A stretch of 10,058 nucleotides of DNA from Rhodobacter sp. Lineage in GTDB: Bacteria > Pseudomonadota > Alphaproteobacteria > Rhodobacterales > Rhodobacteraceae. A program made the position numbers and the translations under genes. The notes under the pieces were generated by a model that made no database searches, was not told the DNA's origin, and saw only the letters and a list, made by a program, of their open reading frames with translations. The stretch spans positions 1-10,058 of the forward strand of contig JAIXVS010000144.1 in NCBI GenBank assembly GCA_027482795.1, in the 5' to 3' direction. Numbering within the stretch: position 1 is the first letter of the stretch; each line of letters begins with the position of its first letter. Below, piece by piece: positions 6,217-10,058 of the stretch.

Positions 6217-6666
6217 TTACCGCACCATCACTTCCAACGGGTCATAAAGTGGCCCTTCGGCCCATGTCGCCTGCGGCAAGCTGCCAGGTTTAAAGCGATA
6301 GGTGCCGCTGGATAATTCATCGCGGCTGAAAAAGCGCCGCTCGCTTACCACGCCTTCGGGGTCGCGCCATGCGGGGTCTATTTCCCCTGCGATGATATGC
6401 GCGCGAAAGAAAATATCCACTTGATGAAAGCCCGTGGCGGGGTCGTGAAATTCGTTGATCAGGGCGGGCGCACCCACGGAAATGGTCAGGCCCGTTTCTT
6501 CCAAAACCTCGCGCATCAGGTTGGCGGGCAGGGATGCGCCCGCTTCGGCCCCGCCACCTGGTGCGCACCACAGATCGGACTTTCCCGCAGGATAGGCGTT
6601 GACCAAAAGCAGGCGGTCATCGTGCAAAATCAGGGCGCGGGCGGCGATGCGGATGGGTTTTTTCAT
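6217..6666 (-). CDS. Nudix hydrolase
   Basis: A 149-residue single-domain Nudix protein, expected to cleave a nucleoside diphosphate linked to another moiety with Mg2+ or Mn2+; substrate unknown. The Nudix box lies at 38-60 (GGGAEAG, then MREVLEETGL), with the metal-binding core R52-E53-x-x-E56-E57-x-G59 intact. The Glu expected at position 44 of the Gx5Ex7REUxEExGU pattern is Ala. The N-terminal beta strand IAARALILHDDRLLLV is typical. No clear ribosome binding site precedes the ATG, so it may be translated from a short or leaderless mRNA. It is convergent with the TetR gene (25 nt apart, no terminator seen) and divergent from the iron permease family gene. Confidence 0.92.
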   Translation of the reverse strand: MKKPIRIAARALILHDDRLLLVNAYPAGKSDLWCAPGGGAEAGASLPANLMREVLEETGLTISVGAPALINEFHDPATGFHQVDIFFRAHIIAGEIDPAWRDPEGVVSERRFFSRDELSSGTYRFKPGSLPQATWAEGPLYDPLEVMVR

Positions 6667-6720
6667 GGGGGCGAGTGTGCAAAGGCCGCGCCCGCTTGTC
6701 TAGGGGATAGTACGCCTTGA

Positions 6721-6743
6721 CCTGCGCTGCCCAAGGGCGCAGG
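6721..6743 (+). repeat. Inverted repeat in the leader of the iron permease family gene
   Basis: CCTGCGC (6721-6727) and GCGCAGG (6737-6743) form a 7-bp perfect stem (8 bp with a T-G pair), ending 8 nt before the GGAGG ribosome binding site. There is no T-run, so it is not a terminator. It could be an operator or an mRNA leader hairpin. It does not resemble a Fur or Irr box to my eye. Confidence 0.4.
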
Positions 6744-6761
6744 CTGGCGGTGGAGGCATTT

Positions 6762-7172
6762 ATGAAAATCACCCCGCTTTACACCCGCATTGCCAAGGCT
6801 ATTTCCCATGTCACAGGACGGCCAAGCACGTTTTTGCTGGCGGTTTTGGTGATTGTGGTTTGGCTGGTCACTGGCCCGCTGTTTGGGTTTTCCGACACGT
6901 GGCAATTGGTCATCAACACGGGCACGACGATCATCACGTTCCTGATGGTTTTTCTGATCCAGAACACGCAAAACCGCGATACGGCTGCTATTCAGCTGAA
7001 ACTAGACGAGTTGATCCGCGCCCATAACGGCGCGCATAATGCGATTTTGGATTTGGAAGAATTGGACGATATGACGCTGGAGGAGTTTCGCGCGCGTTAT
7101 CGCCGTTTGGCGGCGCAGGCGCGTGACAGCATCGCCAAGGGCGGCGCGGATACTGATACGCCCGAACCTTAG
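6762..7172 (+). CDS. Low-affinity iron permease family protein (small Fet4-like)
   Basis: A 136-residue membrane protein. Two membrane helices are visible (about 24-42, LLAVLVIVVWLVTGPLFGF; and 52-66, INTGTTIITFLMVFLIQ), followed by the family's characteristic QNTQNRDTAAIQLKLDELIRA stretch and an acidic, charged C-terminal tail. It matches the bacterial branch of the Fet4 low-affinity iron permease family; these short bacterial members have little experimental support for iron transport. The start at 6762 has GGAGG (6752-6756) 5 nt upstream; the open frame extends back only to a TTG with no support. It is a single gene, divergent from the Nudix gene and convergent with purK. Confidence 0.88.
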   Translation: MKITPLYTRIAKAISHVTGRPSTFLLAVLVIVVWLVTGPLFGFSDTWQLVINTGTTIITFLMVFLIQNTQNRDTAAIQLKLDELIRAHNGAHNAILDLEELDDMTLEEFRARYRRLAAQARDSIAKGGADTDTPEP

Positions 7173-7201
7173 GGCCGAAACCTTAGGTTTTGCCCCTTAG
7201 G
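7167..7201. repeat. Three CCTTAGG heptamers at 14-nt period, convergent gene ends
   Basis: CCTTAGG occurs at 7167-7173, 7181-7187 and 7195-7201. The first overlaps the stop of the iron permease family gene and the third the stop of purK. The middle copy is the core of a hairpin (AAACC-TTA-GGTTT, extended by C-G and G-T pairs and an outer GGG/CCC after one mismatch, 7172-7196). It may work as a weak bidirectional terminator, but there is no proper T-run on either strand. Confidence 0.5.
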
Positions 7202-8270
7202 CTTTGGCAGGTATCACGCGGTTGACATGGCCCATCTTGCGCCCCGCGCGCGCCGCGCCCTTGCCATACAGGTGCAGTGCGGCGTGGCCTTCGCGCAAGA
7301 TATCTGGCACGCGGGCCATATCATCGCCGATCAGGTTTTCCATCACCACATCGCTGTGGCGCGATCCATCGCCCAGCGGCAGGCCCGCTACGGCGCGGAT
7401 ATGCTGTTCGAACTGATCGACCGCGCAGCCGTTTTGCGTCCAATGGCCCGAATTATGCACGCGGGGGGCGATTTCGTTCACCAGCAGGCCCTGCGGGCTG
7501 ACAAACAACTCCACCCCCATCACGCCCACATAATCCAGCGCGTTCAGGATGCGGGCGGCAATCAGCACCGCGTCGCTGCGCAAACTGGGGGACAGGCGCG
7601 CAGGCACGGTGGTGGTGCGCAAGATGCCGTCTTGATGCACATTTTCGCCCGGATCATAGGCGGCAACAGACCCGTCCAGCCCCCGCGCGGCGATAACGGA
7701 AACCTCGCGGTCAAAACTGATGAAACCTTCTAGCACGGCCTCGGCCCCGTTCATCGCGGCTAGGGCTGCGGGCATGTCGGCTTCGGTTTTGATACGCGCT
7801 TGGCCTTTGCCGTCATAGCCCAGCCGCGTGGTTTTCAAAATGGCGGGCAGGCCGATTTGGGCGGCGGCGGTGGTTAGGCTGGCCATATCGGATGCGCGGG
7901 CATAGGGCGCGCAGGTTAGGCCAAGGCCTGTCAGGAAATCCTTCTCTGCCATACGGTCTTGGGAAATGGCCAGTGCGCGGCGGTTTGGGCGAATGGGGCG
8001 CAGCGCCTCAAGGGCGTCCAGCGCCTCGGTCGGGATGTTTTCAAACTCGTATGTGATGACATCAACCGATGCGGCAAAGGCGCGCAGGGCGTCCAAATCG
8101 CTGTAGGGGGCGGTGGTGACACAGTGGGCGACATCGGCGGCGGGGCAGTTTTCGGCAGGCTCGAATATATGGGTTTTATAGCTCAAACGGGATGCCGCAA
8201 CCGACAGCATTCGCCCCAGTTGCCCGCCGCCCAGAATGCCGATGGTTGCGCCTGCGGGTAAGCTATTCAT
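7197..8270 (-). CDS. purK: 5-(carboxyamino)imidazole ribonucleotide synthase
   Basis: PurK uses ATP and bicarbonate to turn AIR into N5-CAIR, the step before PurE in de novo purine synthesis, in the cytoplasm. The 357-residue protein shows the ATP-grasp layout: GGGQLGRM at 14-21, YEFENIP at 74-80, the ATP loop GYDGKGQ at 151-157, the metal/substrate segment NEIAPRVHNSGHWT at 265-278, and a C-terminal LYGKGAARAGRKMGHVN at 334-350. The start at 8270 (MNSLPAGATIGILGGG) overlaps the end of purE by 8 nt, which implies translational coupling. An earlier in-frame ATG at 8342 lies deep in purE and is rejected. Length and motifs are complete. Confidence 0.97.
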   Translation of the reverse strand: MNSLPAGATIGILGGGQLGRMLSVAASRLSYKTHIFEPAENCPAADVAHCVTTAPYSDLDALRAFAASVDVITYEFENIPTEALDALEALRPIRPNRRALAISQDRMAEKDFLTGLGLTCAPYARASDMASLTTAAAQIGLPAILKTTRLGYDGKGQARIKTEADMPAALAAMNGAEAVLEGFISFDREVSVIAARGLDGSVAAYDPGENVHQDGILRTTTVPARLSPSLRSDAVLIAARILNALDYVGVMGVELFVSPQGLLVNEIAPRVHNSGHWTQNGCAVDQFEQHIRAVAGLPLGDGSRHSDVVMENLIGDDMARVPDILREGHAALHLYGKGAARAGRKMGHVNRVIPAKA

Positions 8271-8754
8271 CGCGCGGCACCTCGGGGATGCTATCGGACA
8301 GCGCGGCGCGCCATGCGTCCAGCTTTGCGGCCAGCGCCGCATTGTTCAGCGCCAGAATTCCCACGGCAAGCAGCCCCGCATTGGCCGCCCCTGCTGCGCC
8401 AATGGCCATGGTGGCCACGGGATAACCGCGCGGCATTTGCACGATGGAATACAGGCTATCAACCCCAGACAAAGCCTTGGTCTGAACGGGCACGCCAATC
8501 ACAGGCACACGGGTTTTGCTGGCCATCATTCCTGGCAAATGCGCCGCCCCGCCTGCGCCAGCGATAATTACCTTTAGCCCGCGATCCGCTGCGGTTTTGC
8601 CATAATCCCACAGCCGATCTGGCGTGCGGTGCGCCGAGACGATTTTACTCTCATAAGAAATGCCAAATTCATCAAGGATCAGGGCCGCCTCTTTCATGGT
8701 GGGCCAGTCTGATTGGCTGCCCATGATAATGCCGATGTCTACATGATCTGGCAT
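8263..8754 (-). CDS. purE: N5-carboxyaminoimidazole ribonucleotide mutase
   Basis: PurE (class I) converts N5-CAIR made by PurK into CAIR in de novo purine synthesis. The 163 residues match the family. Visible motifs are MGSQSDWPTM (11-20), SAHRTPDRL with the catalytic His42, GAGGAAHLPGM (66-76), and PVIGVPV (84-90). The presence of purK immediately downstream with an 8-nt overlap supports the N5-CAIR mutase class rather than the direct AIR carboxylase class. The ribosome binding site is only a GGGGG tract about 8 nt upstream. It is the first gene of the purEK operon behind a predicted promoter. Confidence 0.97.
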   Translation of the reverse strand: MPDHVDIGIIMGSQSDWPTMKEAALILDEFGISYESKIVSAHRTPDRLWDYGKTAADRGLKVIIAGAGGAAHLPGMMASKTRVPVIGVPVQTKALSGVDSLYSIVQMPRGYPVATMAIGAAGAANAGLLAVGILALNNAALAAKLDAWRAALSDSIPEVPRDE

Positions 8755-8781
8755 GGCCCATACCCCCGCGCTTTTGGCCTG

Positions 8782-8808
8782 ATTATACGGGCAAAGCTAG
8801 GGCGGCAA
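8782..8808 (-). promoter_or_regulatory. Predicted promoter of purEK
   Basis: On the minus strand a perfect TATAAT (8787-8782) is preceded after 15 nt by TTGCCG (8808-8803, 4 of 6 to TTGACA). The start of transcription would be near 8775, about 20 nt before the purE ATG. The short spacer lowers confidence in the -35. No purine operator or riboswitch fits in this leader. Confidence 0.55.
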
Positions 8809-8824
8809 GGGTGGCCGCGCGGGC

Positions 8825-9043
8825 CTAGGCGATGATATTGGGAATAAGCTGCGCCGAAAGCGTGGTGATCTGGTCTTTCAGCGCCAGCTTTTGCTTTTTC
8901 AGGCGCTGAATGGTGATGCGATCGGGCAAGGCGGCTGCGGCCAGTTCAGCAATTTGAATATCCAGCGCGCGGTGTTCACTGCGCAGCATGGCCAGCCGAT
9001 TGGCCAGCACTTCGGTATGGCTCATTTCACTGGTGGCATTCAT
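8825..9043 (-). CDS. Small DUF465 (YdcH-like) coiled-coil protein
   Basis: A 72-residue charged, helical protein. The heptad-like run from LANRLAMLRSEHRALDIQIAEL to RLKKQKLALKDQITTL, with the KKQKLxLKDQI end, is the DUF465/YdcH pattern; the family's function is unknown. The start at 9043 is preferred because a GGGG tract lies about 9 nt upstream. An internal ATG at 9025 (MSHTEVL) is possible and has no better site. A TATAAC at 9087-9082 may be its -10, but I see no matching -35. It is divergent from the heat-shock hsp20 operon and precedes purE on the same strand with a 70-nt gap that has its own promoter. Confidence 0.85.
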   Translation of the reverse strand: MNATSEMSHTEVLANRLAMLRSEHRALDIQIAELAAAALPDRITIQRLKKQKLALKDQITTLSAQLIPNIIA

Positions 9044-9177
9044 CGCGCAAACCCCGTCGCCGCCAATTAAGAATCGGCCAAGTTATACTGCCATATCTGT
9101 TAACATATTTTTGACAGAAATGGCGGGAAATTTTCGCGCTGGGCGGGTTTTACGGTGGGAGTTTGGCGCGCCCGCCC

Positions 9178-9206
9178 CTTGCGCGATGGAATTTGCGGCC
9201 CCATAT
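9178..9206 (+). promoter_or_regulatory. Predicted RpoH (sigma32) heat-shock promoter of hsp20
   Basis: CCCCTTGCGC (-35 core CTTG at 9178-9181) is followed by CCCCATAT (9199-9206), with 17 nt between CTTG and CCCCAT (14 nt when the -35 is counted as a heptamer). This closely fits the sigma32 consensus CTTGAAA-N11-16-CCCCATnT, including the C-rich lead before CTTG. Transcription would start near 9213, giving a leader of about 55 nt. Confidence 0.8.
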
Positions 9207-9212
9207 TCATGG

Positions 9213-9267
9213 CATGGGCCGCCGCATTGGGGCCGATCTGATGTGTCGCTTTGTGAAAGGACATGGA
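9213..9267 (+). promoter_or_regulatory. Leader of hsp20 with ROSE-like RNA thermometer hairpin
   Basis: The 3' part of the predicted leader folds into a hairpin: TGTC (9244-9247), a bulged G (9248), CTTT (9249-9252), loop GTG, AAAG (9256-9259), GACA (9260-9263), with two wobble pairs below (9242-9243 with 9264-9265). This pairs the whole AAAGGA ribosome binding site. UCGCU (9246-9250) opposite AGGA (9258-9261) with the G unpaired is the signature UYGCU/AGGA pairing of ROSE thermometers, known upstream of small heat-shock genes in alpha- and gammaproteobacteria. The extent of the element upstream of the hairpin is inferred from the predicted transcription start. Confidence 0.75.
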
Positions 9268-9681
9268 ATGACAAAAATTACCTTTGGGGGCCACCCGTTT
9301 CTGCTGGGGTTCGAGCAGTTGGAGCGTCTTGTTGAACGCACAGCCAAAACAGGATCCGAGGGCTATCCGCCCTTTAACATCGAGGCGACGTCGGAAAACA
9401 CCTACCGCATCACGCTGGCCGTGGCGGGGTTTCGCCAAGAAGATTTGCAAATTACCGTTGAAGACCGCCAGTTGGTTGTGCGCGGGCGCCAGTCCGAGGA
9501 GGCTTGCGAGCGTGTTTTCCTGCACCGCGGTATTGCCAGCCGCGCGTTTCAGCGCAGCTTTGTGCTTGCCGACGGGGTCGAGGTGGCAGGGGCCGATGTG
9601 GAACACGGGCTTTTGCATATAGACTTGCACCGCATTGTGCCCGATGCTGTGGTGCAGACCATTCGCATTGGCCGCAAATAG
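9268..9681 (+). CDS. Small heat-shock protein, Hsp20/alpha-crystallin family
   Basis: An ATP-independent holdase that binds unfolding proteins in the cytoplasm during heat stress. The 137-residue, IbpA-like protein has an N-terminal arm (GFEQLERLVERTAKTG), an alpha-crystallin domain at about 33-125 (YPPFNIEATSENTYRITLAVAGF; EDLQITVEDRQLVVRG; GLLHIDLHRIVP), and a C-terminal IxI oligomerisation motif (I132-R-I134 in TIRIGRK). The start at 9268 has AAAGGA (9256-9261) 6 nt upstream. An in-frame ATG at 9163 would code through the RpoH promoter and is rejected. It is first in an operon with the DUF1150 gene (11 nt apart). Control by an RpoH promoter and a ROSE-like hairpin is predicted from sequence. 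Confidence 0.96.
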   Translation: MTKITFGGHPFLLGFEQLERLVERTAKTGSEGYPPFNIEATSENTYRITLAVAGFRQEDLQITVEDRQLVVRGRQSEEACERVFLHRGIASRAFQRSFVLADGVEVAGADVEHGLLHIDLHRIVPDAVVQTIRIGRK

Positions 9682-9692
9682 GAGGGGGGCAC

Positions 9693-9917
9693 ATGGCAGA
9701 TAAGTTGAACATCACTGAAACCACGGGCCATCAGGTTTATGTGCGCCCTGTGGCAGTGGACAGTTTGCCAGAACGGCTGCGGGTGCAGGTGGATGGGGTG
9801 GACACGATCTATGCGCTGACAGGCGAGGATGGCAAGCAAATTGCCTTGGTCATCAGCCGCGAATTGGCCTATTCGGTTGCGCGCGAGCATGACCTGACAC
9901 CTGTTATGGTGCATTAG
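9693..9917 (+). CDS. DUF1150 family small protein
   Basis: A 74-residue protein of the alphaproteobacterial DUF1150 family (MADKLNITETTGHQVYVRPVAVDSLP, then GVDTIYALTGEDGKQIALVISRELAYSVAREHDLTPVMVH). Function unknown. The strong GGAGG ribosome binding site (9681-9685) begins on the last base of the hsp20 stop codon, so the two genes are co-transcribed and probably co-translated. In my recollection DUF1150 genes often follow Hsp20 genes in alphaproteobacteria, which suggests a role in small heat-shock protein function or turnover; this is inference. The start is fixed by the ribosome binding site; the longer open frame from 9504 runs inside hsp20. Confidence 0.9.
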   Translation: MADKLNITETTGHQVYVRPVAVDSLPERLRVQVDGVDTIYALTGEDGKQIALVISRELAYSVAREHDLTPVMVH

Positions 9918-9922
9918 CGGCG

Positions 9923-9947
9923 GCGGGGGGGCTATGCCGCCCCCCGC
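9923..9947 (+). terminator. G/C-tract hairpin after DUF1150
   Basis: GCGGGGGG (9923-9930) pairs with CCCCCCGC (9940-9947), with an inner GGC-TAT-GCC alternative. It starts 6 nt after the DUF1150 stop and lies between convergent genes. There is no T-run on either strand, so it may act as a Rho-assisted or bidirectional 3' hairpin rather than a classical terminator. The run of seven C at 9956-9962 follows. Confidence 0.45.
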
Positions 9948-10006
9948 GCTGCGCGCCCCCCCTGCAGGATATTTGTGAAAAAGAGAAGCGCGCGGTTCAG
10001 TGCATC

Positions 10007-10058
10007 TTAGTGTTGGCCAGACAAAAAGCGTTCTGCGTCCAGCGCGGCCATGCAGCCC
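10007..10058 (-). CDS. trxB: Thioredoxin-disulfide reductase, C-terminal end
   Basis: Only the last 16 residues are present, GCMAALDAERFLSGQH and a TAA stop at 10009-10007. The G-C-M-A-A-L-D-A-E-R-F-L sequence is the highly conserved C-terminal helix of TrxB, the NADPH-dependent flavoprotein that reduces thioredoxin in the cytoplasm. The rest lies beyond the right edge. It converges on the hsp20-DUF1150 operon. The short fragment leaves some room for a related flavoprotein reductase. Confidence 0.8.
   Translation of the reverse strand, partial: GCMAALDAERFLSGQH

Noticed and set aside
9111..9139. TTGACA at 9111-9116 as a second hsp20 promoter
   Set aside because: No acceptable -10 lies 15-19 nt downstream (the 17-nt position reads TCGCGC), and the RpoH-type promoter further on is a much better fit.
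9163..9267. N-terminal extension of Hsp20 from the in-frame ATG at 9163
   Set aside because: It would code through the CTTG/CCCCAT promoter and the leader hairpin and has no ribosome binding site. Family alignment favours the start at 9268.

Overview
The window looks like chromosomal DNA of an alphaproteobacterium, most likely a member of the Rhodobacterales/Roseobacter group. The grounds are the moderately high G+C content, groESL behind a CIRCE operator, an Hsp20-DUF1150 pair next to trxB, purEK next to a DUF465 gene, and an alphaproteobacterial HAD-IIA protein. No mobile element, CRISPR array, tRNA or rRNA is visible. Genes are tightly packed and no gene-free stretch exceeds about 300 bases.

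Region 1 (1-3491). On the minus strand, a family II (Mn-dependent, DHH-type) inorganic pyrophosphatase is followed 4 nt later by a HAD-IIA phosphatase-like gene that runs off the left edge. Divergent from them is groES-groEL. It has a sigma70-like promoter, a perfect CIRCE operator at the predicted start of transcription, and a strong GAAA-loop terminator after groEL.

Region 2 (3522-6191). A secreted-then-membrane protein with bactofilin-like repeats and about five C-terminal membrane helices ends in a terminator whose loop contains the stop codon. It converges on a six-helix DUF4386-like membrane protein. That gene is divergent from a TetR-family regulator, and the 116-bp gap between them holds three copies of an 18-bp inverted repeat (TGTCACC-N4-GGTGACA type). 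This forms a self-contained regulator/operator/target module.

Region 3 (6217-8824). A Nudix hydrolase (minus) is divergent from a small Fet4-like low-affinity iron permease family protein (plus). The latter converges on purE-purK (minus), which encode the two-step conversion of AIR to CAIR in purine synthesis. The genes overlap by 8 nt behind a promoter with a perfect TATAAT.

Region 4 (8825-10058). A small DUF465 coiled-coil protein (minus) is divergent from an hsp20-DUF1150 operon (plus). The hsp20 leader has a good match to a sigma32 (RpoH) heat-shock promoter. Just upstream of the start codon is a hairpin with the UCGCU/AGGA pairing of ROSE-type RNA thermometers, so hsp20 appears to be heat-controlled at both transcription and translation. 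The last 52 bases encode the C-terminus of thioredoxin reductase (minus).

Overall this is mostly a housekeeping and stress-response region. I see no clear undescribed defence or mobile system. The best leads are the ROSE-like thermometer, the TetR/DUF4386 operator array, and the bactofilin-like membrane protein.
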